Below, one piece after another: positions 34,948 through 47,275 of a stretch of DNA of 64,000 nucleotides. The DNA is from Tigriopus japonicus (Eukaryota > Arthropoda > Copepoda > Harpacticoida > Harpacticidae): assembly GCA_010645155.1 (NCBI GenBank), contig CM021314.1:7522217-7586216 (forward strand), written 5' to 3'. Position 1 is the stretch's first letter. Each line of letters begins with the position of its first letter. The notes below the pieces were generated by a model. That model was given only the letters and a program-made list of their open reading frames with translations. It had not been told where the DNA came from and made no database searches. The translations under genes were made by a program, and so were the position numbers.

Positions 34948-37900
34948 CTAGATATGGACATTGGTGAATGCTTGAACAGAGCGACTGATCGTTTCATCAT
35001 TTTGGCATGATTCTAAAAACTCCTCAATCGACACCACTCCATCGCCATTCAGGTCCATTTTCTGTAATTTGGTGCCAAAAAAAAGCAAATTGATTACTAT
35101 TTCCACAACAGGAACTGAATGTGACTCAACCTGGAATATTTGGTCGACTCTTTCGGTGATTATGGCTTCTTCTGATATTGGATCTCCAGTACGACCCATG
35201 AGATCAAACACGGATCCCACCACATCCTCCATTTCTTCACGTGATATCACACCATCTCGATCTTGATCATACAAGGAGAAAGTCCATCGGAGCTTCTCCT
35301 CTAATGTACCGCGAATCAGGATCGACAGACCAACCACAAAATCCTGGAAAGAAATTGACATTGAATACTAAAACTTGGGTAACTTGGATCAAACGAGGGT
35401 CATTGAGTGGCTTTTTTGGAACTAGGTTGCAAATATCATTTTTCCGATGTCCTTTTCTGAGATAGACGGGTTTGACATGTTCTTAGGAAAAAAGAGCGTG
35501 TCTAAAACAATTCCTGATCCTATCCCCAAAATGAGAAACATGGTACTTGTGAATGGAATCGGATTACTCGTCACAATTCGATTACCCAATTAAGAAATAC
35601 CGTACTTTAGAACATCTTTTTTGGCTTATAGAAAAAACGTAAAATGAAGGGAATAAAATAAAACTCACTATAAAATTTGTTCATACAGGACCTTTTTGGC
35701 GACATAATTCCTATTCAAATGTTAATTGTATCTTCGGGACTTTGTTGTTTCAAAATTGGAATTGCAATTAAACAAACTTCAAATGTTAACAATACCGTTA
35801 GAGCAAATTTTAAAAATTTTAAGCATATCTCCTTCTTTAGTCCTTTTGATTTAATAGTCGTTTCAACATAATGACATTGCAACAACTACTTTCTTGAATA
35901 AAATAATAATTAATAGAACTTTCACCACCTTTAATTTTCTTAACGCTAACCTGCAATTGTAGATAGACATTTTTATATGTTTTTTCTTGAAGCGTTGTTT
36001 TTTTTGTACCTACTGTAAAACATCAAGGAGATACAATCATACTCATTCTGTTTACCATTGTATTTTGCTCTATTTGATTAGGTCATAGAGAACAGAACTT
36101 GAGAACTTACTTATCCTCGAGTGAGGTCATTAGAGGCAATTTCTGTGTTTTCTTTAGTTCGTTTTTTCAGTAGAAGAACTTATAAGAAACTATGGTAATT
36201 TAAGAAGTTCGGTAAAGGGACATTTAAAGTGGTGAAGAAAGTCAGTTTTTGGTGGAATCCCTCCCGTTCTTCTTCGCATTCATTCAAGCTGAGCATAGTG
36301 GGAAAGACTAACCTTTCAGGATTTTCAAATCTTTAACAGAGAACATGCCAAACTTTCTATCTTGAAGTTGAATCAAGTCAACAAAATTAAGCAAATGAGC
36401 CACGCATTTAATAATATTATTGTTCAAACTCTGTTACAAGTTCTGAAGTTCGTTCAGAAATTGTACTATTTTTAGCATTGGTTCTACATTGAGCTCCGAA
36501 AATCATGCCCTTTTAATAAAAACTGTTGCAGAAATGCATGCCTTCAGTAAAATGTTGAAACGTGTAGGTTGCAAACTATGCTTACTTGGAATGTGATGAC
36601 ACCGGAATCATTGCGATCTAAAGTTGAGAAGACATAATGAGAGTATGAGCTGAGAGCGGCTGAAAATACAGAAAAAATTGATAAAGACCAACGTTCTTAC
36701 AAAAACTTGGATACCGTGTTGTTGTGAGGAATAGCTGGCTCAATTACAGATATGTCATACACGACTAAACCCTTTCTTTAAAGATATCCCATGGTTTCTT
36801 CTATCCCCTTGAACAAACAAAAAGTTCGCAAATAAAAAAATGCCCTCACGAAACCTGACAGAGAGAAAAAGTTCCGTCAAATTTGTACGACAATCGGCAT
36901 TGATATCAATTTGAGCTCAAAAATGTCAGCAAGACTATGTATACAGGCGTGGATGATACACAAGGAACAATGTAGCACACGTTATAAGCAACCAAATCAA
37001 ATTTTAGCATTCACACTACAAGGGTGAATCGGGAATCCAAAGGGGTACAATATGTTCATGTGTGGAATTGTCGGAGGACAATCATGTAATGTTGATTTAG
37101 TTAGTTGATGTAATAGATTGGAGTGTGCATTCGTGAGGTGGGACGACGCGTTTGATTGAGGGTTATGATACCTTGAGCGTTCTGCAAGTCAAGGGCTTTC
37201 TGCTCTTTCTTGGAGACCTTTTTCTTGCCCGCCCATTCTCCAGAGCAATGCACATAACCACGGATATCCGACCAAATAAAGGGAGCTACAAGAAGTGAAA
37301 ACAAAGGGTTGTCATCAATGTGGTTAGTGGTTCGCTCCAGAGACTAACTCTTGGCTGGTACGAATAAAAGGTTGACAACAACAGACACGGATAATCAAAT
37401 ATACGATCCGTAAGTAACTGAACTATGTCCAAGCCACAGATGAAAACCCTGATGGGAATCACAGATACCTCAATGTCATCGAAAGTGAAGGTCAAACGTC
37501 GAACTTCTGTTTTATATTGGTGGGCGTTCAATGATGAAAAGGTCACCATGATACATTTGAAGTACTAAAACCCTTGACAACTAAAAGTTATTTGACCAAA
37601 GGTCAAGTGCATTCAATCATGAACAATTTTATGCTGTACAACAAGTTTCTTGTTCATTTGAAAAAGAGCAAACTCAAAGACGGTCAAGTTTTCTAAACAT
37701 TCAAAGCAACCAAAAATATCAAGACCTGAACGAATGGGAGCAAAGGGGGTTATTGACATTTAGTTTGGGTCAGACCTCTGGGGAATATTTAAAGAGCGGG
37801 GAATTCGTATCCAGTTCACTTAGAAATTGGAAAGGAAGACCTCTTCCAAGAGAAAACTCAGAGAGAGAGGTTCGTTCATTCATTCTTTATGGGAATAGCT

Positions 37901-40900
37901 TCTTACCAGTGATCAAATTTCATCTCTAATGTAGATGGCGAGGCTAAATTTGGATAGGTTTATTTGCAACGTAATACTAAGCTAATTTAGTCCATTCGCT
38001 TCATCTTCGAGAGCAGTATGAAATAAATGTTCAAATACAAAGTGGTAATTAACAATATGTAGCTACCATTCTCGTATTGCCGCCTTCCCTGAAAAAAGCT
38101 AAAATAAGCTCAGCAGAACATTTTTTCCCCTTTTTTTATTAAAAGCCAAACTTTCAAGAAAAACGAAAATTGTTTATACAGGGTGAGGACATTGAAACGA
38201 TACACTTTTATAAAAAGCAGCTGTACTAAAACTAAAGATTTAAATTTCCCGCCTTTTTTGGAAGTAGTTGTTTGCTACCTCTTCTGCTCTAAAATAAAAT
38301 ATCACTTAAAAATACATTAAAATGGCCGCCCATGAAGGGATTCGCCGTCTCATCCTCGAAAAATTGCAGGCGGGGGAAACCCCGACCTCGATTTCTAAAC
38401 AATTAAATTGTACAAGAGCAAAAGTTCATCGAGTTAAAACTCTTTTTGAAGCCTTTGGCGATGTCAAGGCTCGTCATGGTGGCGGCCGAAGCCGGACCAA
38501 ACGGACGAAGCCCACCATAGCCGCTGTGCAAGCCAGAATAAAAAGAAATCTTCGTCGCACAAGATCCTTGGCCAGGGACTTTAAAATGGACCCCAAAACT
38601 ATGAGAAATCTCCTTTCAAAGGATTTAAAAATGAAAAACAGAGCTGTTGTGCCACGTCATTTTATTTCTTCTAAGCAAAAGGAGTTGAGAGTTACAAGAT
38701 CTCGTCGTATTTTGAGCTGGCTAAAATCAAATTCTGGGTTAGTGACGGTTTTTAGTGATGAAAAACTTTTTTATGTAGATCCGGCACATAATTGTAGAAA
38801 TGATCGATATTTGGCATCTGGACCTGTGGAGGATGTGCCGGAGAACATCCGGATTGCCCAAAAAAACAAAAATCCGGCCAAAGTTATGGTATTGGGCGTT
38901 TTGGCCTCGGATGGGCGGATCTGTCCTACGATATTTATAGATTCTGGCCTCAAAATCACCGCTGCCGTTTACCTGGATCTTTTGAAATTAAAAGTACTTC
39001 CGTGGCTTAAAAAGGAGTATCCAGAGGGGAATTACTGCTTCCAACAATGTTTGTTATTTAAAATTTAATGAAAGTGTATCGTTTCAATGCCCTCACCATG
39101 TATCTCCTGAAATTACGCGCTTACATTACTTTTATGTTTTACACAAAATTCCATCTTCTTAAACCATCACCTTGACTGTGTTTTTTCACGATGACAGCTT
39201 TAAAAATTGTCAGTGACCAGACCAATGCAATTATTTGAATGTCAATTTCGTAGTTTTTGTACCTATCTAAATTTTGATGTTGTTTTCGAATCCTGGTCTG
39301 GGGATTGGAAGCTTTAAACTTGTTCTGTTTTCATTCCAAGCCTTTATTTGCACTCTAATTTTTTCATTTAGGGCCTTGCTCTGATTGAATTTTTCTCTGT
39401 ATTTCGCAATTGTTCTTTTCGTAAATCTGACAAGAAATTACGTGGGTTTCGAATGTTTTCCCCATCAAAAAAAATCATGTTCTTTTAGGTGCTTCTAAAA
39501 AAACAACCACATCACATTGGGGTTTTGGCATTGGTTTGTTCTAGTGAAACGAGAGACAGTGTACTTCAAAGAAAAATAAATCTCAAATTTAATTCTCCTC
39601 CATGATTACCACATCCTTACAGGGAAGGATAGCCTCTCAAGAGAGATGTGGTACACTATAGAGAGGTTTATTACCTTGCATCAAGCAAAGATAGCCCGCT
39701 CCAACTTCAATAATGGTCAAAGGTTGTATCTGTGTGCTTTCGAGCTGGGTTGGAGAGAAGTTATTTTTCATAGTCCTTAAGTAAGAAAGATGCCATGGTC
39801 ATGTTCATTACAGAATGACAATACTTAGTAGACGAGTTCAAGCATGACTAACAATATCCGGCCAACCAAGGCTCAAAGCGTCAGCATGAGCATCCACAAA
39901 CCCGAAAAAAGTGAGGTAACCCCCAAAATGCTATCATATTTTCATTTTCATGATCGAAAAGGTATCTTTTAACTTTGTTAGTAATCCAAGTTATCATGCA
40001 AAGTTATCATGATTATTATTTATTGCTTGAGAAGAAAAATTGTCACTAGTCTAGCAAGCAAGAAATGTTTCACCATAACTATTCTCTATTTTAAGTTCAA
40101 TTGTTTTTTTTTTAACGTTTAACTTTGATATGGTTACTTCATGCAAATGTACATCAAAAGCAAAAAAAAAATGACAACGATGGCCTCACAACTCTTCTAA
40201 ACGACATTAGAATCTCGCTATAATAAACTTTAAATCACAATGAATGATACAAGACACTACTGTCTACTTAGAGCTCTCGTTTGAGCTTATTTTGGGAACT
40301 AGTTGTTTCCAAGTTCGCTAGAGCAAGCAAATATTTAATGATATTTGAGCTATCGCGCTTATGAAGCAACCACTTTCCCAGATCCAATTCGACCGTAGTT
40401 TTATCTATTTTTCGCCTGTCAGGTCCTCTTTCGACGAGATGTACGAAAGGAAAGCCAATGTGAGCAACACGTAATTTAATGTAGTGCTGATGAATCGCAG
40501 GTCCTTCAAATTCTCCATGGATCCTGAAGCTGATCTTTCTCCCTCTCCAAGGACATCACAGTTATTCTACCATCGATGTTAGGGGTTGATTGCGGACCGT
40601 TTACCACCTCATGCACTAAGTAGAGTATCACTATTAAGCTTGCTTCTTAGGCTCTTCTTGGATACAACATTCGTTCTATTTATGTTAATTATCGAGAGCT
40701 CGGCCACTTTCAATTAATGACAGTGTTCTCGACCGCGGAAAGAAAGGCAAGGAGAATAATCGGAGGCTCTCTTGAGCCCCAATTAAGTCACAAAACTATG
40801 CAGGACCTACTTGTGAAACAACATTCTCTTCCTACACGAAAACTAGCATTATAAATTAGGAATGGTCGTCACAACAACAAAGATATAGGAAACGTGTGCC

Positions 40901-43900
40901 ATGAGAACAGAACAAATCGATCGACAAATCAGGGATCAGGAAGCGTTTGAACAAAGCAAATCAAATAATAATGATAATCAACCGACAAGATCCAACTCGA
41001 TCGAGTGACGAGAAGAAGGTTTGAACATAGCTCGGATAACACCTCATGTTAACGTTTGAAGAAAAATGATTGGACCGACATTAAGTCCGGGAAACAGTCT
41101 TAGAGTATACTTTCAGATTTAGAGCACAAGGCGAGTTGTTAATGGCAGTGGGCTGCATGTTAACACTTATAATATTTTCGTTCAGTTATGTCCAAACCAA
41201 GTCAGATTAGCGATCCTTAAAAATGCTCTCAAGTCAATAGTGACGTTTGAAACGCAACGGCTGGAGTGATGAATACTTGAGAACTGTTAATCTCACTTTA
41301 TTGTGACAAAAGAAAAAGTCTTATTTGTGTTAACTTGTAACCCAATAAGTCGAATAATGAAAGAAACCCAATTCGAATTGAAGGTGAGTTGTTTAGGGCA
41401 TTTGGAAGTATGGTGAAAGCATGGAAGTTAAGCATGGTAAGATAGTAGAAACTAGAGCAAAAGAGTACGATCATACAGTGCGCCATCTAGTGGATTTTAT
41501 GCGGCAACAGCTCGCAGTTCCCATAAAACACGTATTTTTGAAGATCGCAACGGTCAACCATCAGTTTTGGACAAACTAAAGTGCCTCAAATGTTGACTGA
41601 GTATTGTTAATGGGCTTGTGGTGGTTTTTGGTTGAAATTATTGGTAAATCCCTTTCAAATTGGCATGGAAATCTGACTACTGAAAAGGTAATTCAGCATG
41701 ATCTATGCCAAAATTCATCCGAAAAACACTTAAAGTTCTATTTGGAGTTCTTGGAGTTTGGAGGCCATCAACATTTTAGGCACTTTATTTTGTCCAAAAC
41801 TGATGAACGACCGTTGAAATCTTCAAAAATATGTGTCTTCGGGGAACTGCGAGCTGTTGCCGCATGAAATCCAATAGATGGCGCACTTTACGGCCGGACT
41901 CTTTCATTATAGTTCTCTAGTAGAAGCTACCATGCTCAAGTACAGTCTCAGTTCACAGATGTAGCTAATGTACTGAGATTATGTCTTGGTTATTTAGACT
42001 GTGCTTTAGTAAAACGAAATAATTTCAATTACGCTGTGCAGTCAACTTTTGACCCATAGTCATTTTAATATTTCTCGAGTATACTCTAAGCAGAGTTGTT
42101 ACATTTCCAATGCAACTAATAATGTGAGAGTATAATCAAGAATAGTAAATTTGGCTTGATCTTTTATACTTAACTATTATTATTAGTGCATTTTGCAAGC
42201 AGCCTGAACACATTACTTTACAAGAAGAACCTTCAAATGCACTCAACACCTCCCTTGCGGTTTCTAAATTTGGAGTATACTCTCAGCTTGTTGAATGTTA
42301 ACGCACAATATTTATTTTCGAGTGCATCAAAATCAAGTCAGATTAACGGCCTCGAGTATGCACTGGACCAACATTAATCTGACTTGATTTTGCCATACTC
42401 TAAAATCAATAGTAAATGCGTAAACATGCGGCCTAATGTGACTCGATTTTGGAGTGCTCCTATTTTTTTACATACGTTAAAATGGAACCCAATTTCAAGT
42501 TGAAATGGAAATGAATGCATGATTTCTTCCTCGACAAGCTCTTAATTGACAGTCTACTCTACCTCAATGACGAACAGGGCTAGGTTTACAATGTTTGTCC
42601 AGTGCCCGCTCGCTTGCTCGTTCGTTCACTCCTCACCCACACATCATCCAATCTAACTCGCCCACCATTGGATGGTACAACTCACCTCCTTGAGGAAAAA
42701 ATCTGGAATAGATGGAATGGAAAGCCTCCTCGGTGATCAGACCCGAAGGACACTCGGTCTTGAAGCCCCGATAGATACGCTTCATTTCGGAGATACTGAA
42801 CCTGAAACGGATATCCGCCAGATCAGATGGAACTTAAACAAGATCTCAATTATGGGACTCTCGTTTGTGAATGGATCGATCGATTTGGTGACATTTGGGA
42901 TTTCTTTACTTGATAGTCAAGGGTAGCTGCATTTTTGATGTTTTATTAGTATGATGAATTTGTTGATTTTAAGGAACTTACCCCGTGGCATCACAGAGCG
43001 TTTTCATATTTTGAGGTCGGTAGCGATGTGGAAGCTCTAAATCCTCGAGAATGGGCTCTGAAAGAAATGAGACTTTGAAATTGAGTTTGAGCCTTCGGGG
43101 ATAAATGGACACACATCTATTTTGGAACGGGAAAAAGAAGATTCCGGACAGATTGTAATCGATCAATATGAATTATTTCAGATGACAGTCTTTTAGGTCA
43201 CGCCATTATCATTTGAGGATCTTTAATCAAAGGGCACTTGGGTGAAAAAGACCTTTCTCTTTGGAAATTAATATTTCATGAATTTCATGCCTGAACATGT
43301 GATGTGAAAGAAAGCCATTATGAAGCTACTCATAAAACTGATTAAAATAATCCCGCTTAGCTTTCACTTGTTCCTCCAATACTCTCTTCATGTGGGAATG
43401 CTTAATCACTAAGGCCCGGAAAGTATTTGCACAATAGTGACAGAATATTTAGGTATTTTCTTCAAAATCTCCAATATTTGAAAAATAAGCCGAGTTTCAA
43501 AAAAAATGTTTTCGAAAACGCCTTTATTTAGTGATTTTTGTCTCTGTGGGCATTAATTTACCCAAAATATTCCTATTAATTTGATGAAATTTGTCGTTTT
43601 TGGCAGCACACTTGAAAACTCACTGATTTGACAATCTGTTTTCAATTAGCTCCATGGTGCATTTTTTGTATTTGACAGTAGTCATGGTTGTGAACATCTA
43701 ATCTATGTTCATGTGTTCATTTTTAGACTTTTCGGTATGTTTTTGTTCATACTGGATAGGCCTTTTACATTTTGACCATTCATATAGTTCCCTCAATTTT
43801 GACTGATATTTTTACTTAACTATTAGAGGAAATATTTGATTTTTTGCTCAAACGGTCAAAATGTTTAAGAACTCGAGGAAAAATGGAGAAATTTTCTAAA

Positions 43901-46900
43901 TTACTCCATTTTTTTAAATATTCTTCCTGGCCCTACCAATCATTTTCTATTAAAAGAAATGAGCAAGGGATCAAAAATACAAAAAAATGCAAATTTCAAT
44001 CAAAATTTACGGAGATTTGGCTAAGCTTTCATTACTTGTATCCCTACCAAAAGGTTAAAAAATGGGTCAGTTTCATTCCTCCTCGACACTGTTGTATGAT
44101 GTAAAATATTGCACAAGCACAAATTGAAAAGGTTCCTAACGCCATTTCCGCAAGGAAAAAGATGCTCTATGGCTCTCAGTTGCACCTAAGAATGTTTTTT
44201 TTTGTTTGCGAGTTGGTCAATGAGCACCCATCCGAAAAACGAACGTCTCAACAAAAATATGTGCTCTTCATTGTGCATTACCTTTCAGCGTGGAAACTAG
44301 CAAAACAATTTTTTAACCTCGACAAAAATGTTATTCCAAAGTTATCGTTTTCTTCCAATTTGTGCAATGGCAGCCAAGTAAATATTTGGGGACCCAACTA
44401 CCCAGTTAAATGTGATTTAGGGTGAACCGAACACTTTTTAGAGTTTCGGTTTTGGTTATGGCTCCAGAAACCGCTGAAAGATTTCCACTTTATGCAAAAG
44501 CATCAAGCCAAGATTTTTGAATAACCATTTTATCTTACAAAAAATGCTACCTTCTCTCAATAATCCAAGATTCGATATTTTTGGAAATCTCCCGTCCACC
44601 AGGATTCTTCAGTAAGGTCTGATGTCTCCTTAGATAAAAGGGTACATTGATATCCATGTTAAATTTGCTTCTTGGTCCACTGTTTTTTTTTAAAAAGGTC
44701 AAATTTAACAAGGACAGCCAAGTGAGCAACATTTAACAATCGTTCAAAAATGTGGTTGAGACACATTTCAGAACGGTTTTGTTGAAACTGAATCTGGGTC
44801 TGGTAGTCTATATTTGACCCACAATCACTGAATTCGGTAATTTGTTACTTTGTTTTAGCTCATTTTCAACATAACGACAATACTACTTGTCACCTTGCAA
44901 GGTGTTTTTAAGCTGATTTGTTTATCCAGAAAGGTCAATAAATTAAAAGGTTTTGCTATGGGTTGGTAGCAGGTGTCTAAAATGGTCAGAAGTGGATGGT
45001 TTAATTGCCTTTTTTAACACACAAAAAACAAGTGACATTGGTGTCACACTGGGTCTAGAAAATAAAAATGTTAAATTGAACCTCTTTTGCCTATTTCTCA
45101 AATCGGGTCAATTAAGATCAATTTTTACATTCACATACAAACAAGGCTGATAACTAGAGCGGCCGAAATTATTTAATTTTGAAAGCCAAATATCTAAATA
45201 CCATGTTAAGAAAAAATTCAAATTGTTTAAGAACACATTAAATTCACAACAAAATATTTAAAAAATATCTAAAATTGAGAGTATTTAGAGCATAAACATT
45301 GATTTTTTCCAAATTTTTCATGTAAAATTGGCAATGATTGTAATACAGGTAAAAAATACCTTACTGTTAAGAAATCACACGAAATAAATAAAAATTGATT
45401 CGTTTTAAAAGTCCTTATCTATACCGTGTTTTAATCAATATTTTGTTGGCCAATGTTTTAAAACACTTTAACCCGGAGATTCTTTTTTCATTTGTAAATA
45501 TTTCTCGACTTACATTCTTTCTACATCCGGATCAAGCTTTGACCCCGATTTGAATACATTTTCGATTCACAATTTGAGCGTTGTGGTTTTTTTGCACATT
45601 ATCTTAAACATCTTTGTTTTGATCATGCCTATGTATTCTTTTCAACTTCATTACTGCAAACGATAGGTCACTTTCATGTCCACCACCATTTCCCTGAGAA
45701 TCCTCTGATCAAAGTTGGAGCCTTCAACTTATTGCTCTCTCTGTGACTTACATTGCTAATACACTTTACGCATTCCAATAAATACTCAAGAAGATATGAT
45801 CCAAAACATGGTGTAGGAACTTGAGAGACTTGAGCTCTTTTTTTGAGATTATTTGATTGGCAAGTCCGTCTTTCAGACAAGCCAGCGACTAGATAGATCC
45901 ACACGGTATCCTAACCAAACCTAAGACCAAGATTTGATGGTTTCCTCTTTAAGGCTAGACCTTCTGATGTGATGGACTGACTAATCTGCCAACCATAAAC
46001 GAGATCCCGCTTTCACTTTCAAGTGGTTCTCTCAAGCTTTGGGCTTGTTCCCAACAGCGTTTCCATCAGATAAAATGGTAACCACTCTATGTGCTTCACA
46101 GTCTCAACGAGAAATCAGAGATTGTTAAACAACACCAAAAGTGATTTTGATTCTGAAAACCGTCATAACTTTTTTTTAAGCTTCCTTGTATGAAGTTAAA
46201 GTTGCTTTGCTTTGTAGTTTGGCCGAAATAGGAAACGTCAGGTTCTTACGCATAAGTATAAATCATTAAAAACCAACAATTAGGTCAACAGCAATTAGTA
46301 TTTCTGCACAAGGTCAGAAGTGGACCAGAAATAATTGTTTCACCGTAAAGCAATTTCTGACGACAAAAAAGGGAAAATCATGGGCAAAATCCAGCAAAGG
46401 TTAAATAGAAAGAATGATCCATTTTTTAGCTTTGGCAAGGAAAGCATTTATCAGCACAATAAACCGTTTTTTGACAGAAATTGTTTTTTTTTCTCCAAAG
46501 TTTGTTTGTAAATAATAGTTTTTTTATGCATGTGAAAATTTGGTTGTTTTGGTGTCCGTTGTAACTTCCCGCAATACGCATTTGTTCGAAAATAATTACA
46601 AACTAAACCATGTTTCAAGCGGAAAAATCTTGTCTGGACGTACAATCTCCCCCTTGAAAGTAAGCAAACTTGCTGACAAACGACTTTCTCCATAAAGGTG
46701 GCATTCTTCAATGGCAAAGAACCACACAATCTACAATCTTATTGCTAACAATTCAAATCATTGCGACAAAATGCCACCAACAAGTGCAATGACTTCCAAG
46801 CAAGCACCAAGTGAAAGATTGCCTCAAATTCTCAACAGCACTAAAGCAATCTTTTCATCCATTCTAATTAAAACTTTTCTCAAGAACTCTGATTCCCAAC

Positions 46901-47275
46901 TCCAGAACCGGAAGTCCAAAGCCATCCAAATTGAAGATGGAGTTCCAAGTTCCCTCTCCTACCTGATCCAGTCACTCCGGACCATGCCGCCTTGATATAT
47001 TTCCAAATCCTTTCGACAAGAGGTCGTTTGGTGGGTTGGGCGGATTTGCTCTCGCAATCTGAGTCATCTGTCAATCCCTCAGGATCTAAATGATTTTCAG
47101 AGAACTGACTCCCGAGTTCCGAGTCGCGAACCTTGGTCACCATGTAATTCTTCACTCTCGGATTTTGGGTGGGCATTTCTACTGCCGAGCAGATGTGTTC
47201 GGTGTTATTGGGCGTGGACGGGGATGAAGGCAAGGTTCTGATTTGATCCGACTGTAGCGCCATCTGGCACTCCAT
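34948..47275 (-). CDS. Kv channel-interacting protein (KChIP), EF-hand calcium sensor, 6 exons
   Basis: Exons 47275-46963, 43057-42982, 42801-42686, 36659-36586, 35343-35131 and 35061-34948 join in frame to about 301 aa. The core matches animal KChIPs: RYRPQNMKTLC, IYRGFKTECPSGLITEE, FHSIYSRFFPQG, DFVVGLSILIRGT, EFLESCQNDETISRS. Three canonical EF-hand loops are visible at 183-194 (DRNDSGVITFQD), 219-230 (DQDRDGVISREE) and 267-278 (DLNGDGVVSIEE); the first EF-hand is degenerate, as in the family. KChIPs bind the N-terminus of Kv4 channels and tune A-type potassium current. The N-terminal 105 residues are unlike mammalian ones, being Ser/Asp-rich and then RIWKYIKAAW, a possible membrane or channel contact. 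An in-frame stop just upstream of 47275 supports this start. Alternative first exons are common in this family and may be missed. Confidence 0.9.
35344..36585 (-). other. Intron 4 of the KChIP gene
   Basis: A 1.2 kb phase-0 intron with donor CAA|GTAAGC and acceptor TTTCCAG. AT-rich; I see nothing else in it. Confidence 0.7.
37172..37285 (-). CDS. Candidate in-frame cassette exon of the KChIP gene (38 codons)
   Basis: A 114 bp open segment is bounded by CTTGTAG on its 5' side and CAAG|GTATC on its 3' side. It begins after one codon base and ends after one codon base (phase 1-1), exactly matching the phase of the KChIP intron in which it lies. Inclusion would add 38 residues between FFPQG and AALSSY with no frame change. 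The peptide has WSDIRGYVHCSGEW followed by a Lys-rich part (GKKKVSKKEQKALDL). I know of no KChIP with an insert here. A small nested gene or chance are alternatives. Confidence 0.5.
38179..39100 (+). mobile_element. Internally deleted Tc1/mariner transposon
   Basis: The 922 bp element has 30 bp terminal inverted repeats (28 of 30 matching; inner 19 bases ATTGAAACGATACACTTT and flanking) and is bounded by TA on both sides, the Tc1/mariner target duplication. The 5' repeat is at 38179-38208 and the 3' repeat at 39071-39100. Full mariners are typically near 1.3 kb, so several hundred bases are missing. The few differences between the repeats and the open transposase frame suggest fairly recent activity. 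It sits in the largest KChIP intron. Confidence 0.92.
38322..39068 (+). pseudogene. Truncated mariner-type transposase
   Basis: The frame of 248 aa starts with a helix-turn-helix DNA-binding part (SISKQLNCTRAKVHRV) and a second paired-like helix domain (LARDFKMDPKTMRNLLSKD). The DDE/D nuclease fold begins with the first catalytic Asp in VFSDEKLFYVD. It proceeds to GNYCFQQ, where the second catalytic Asp should follow at once, but the reading changes to a short unrelated tail and stops. The second and third acidic residues are therefore deleted and the protein cannot transpose by itself. The DNA-binding half is intact, so it could still bind its ends. Confidence 0.9.
41140..41345. mobile_element. 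MITE family A, diverged copy
   Basis: The left part contains CATGTTAACAC and then ACCAAGTCAGATTAGCGATC. The right part contains GTTAATCTCACTTTATTGTG and ends near TGTGTTAACTTG. The layout matches the copy at 17680, but the arms are more diverged. Confidence 0.6.
41428..41940. mobile_element. Fold-back element with CGCCATCTA ends
   Basis: Two arms of about 160 bp lie in inverse orientation around an unrelated centre. Matching blocks in order are AGCATGGTA, GTGCGCCATCTA, TGCGGCAACAGCTCGCAGTT, TTTTTGAAGAT, AACGGTC, CATCAGTTTTGGACAAA and AAGTGCCT; the right arm carries their complements in mirrored order. It has no coding capacity and is in KChIP intron 3. Identity between the arms is high, so this copy is younger than the one at 5221. 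Confidence 0.8.
42285..42435. mobile_element. MITE family A, compact copy
   Basis: Inner arms read AAAATCAAGTCAGATTAACG and, inverted, TTAATCTGACTTGATTTTG, separated by only about 30 bp. The outer ends are GTTAACGCAC and GCGTAAACATGCGGCCTA. It forms a near-perfect hairpin and is probably an internally shortened derivative. Confidence 0.75.
43058..46962 (-). other. Intron 1 of the KChIP gene
   Basis: A 3.9 kb phase-1 intron (G|AG junction). It is AT-rich with poly-T and poly-A runs. I saw no recognisable element or exon, although alternative KChIP first exons could lie here. Confidence 0.6.

Larger units (their letters stand above)
36660..42685 (-). other. Large intron 3 of the KChIP gene
   Basis: A 6.0 kb phase-1 intron. 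It contains a candidate cassette exon (37172-37285), a deleted mariner element (38179-39100), a fold-back element (41428-41940) and two MITE family A copies. The rest is AT-rich with no recognised content. Confidence 0.75.
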
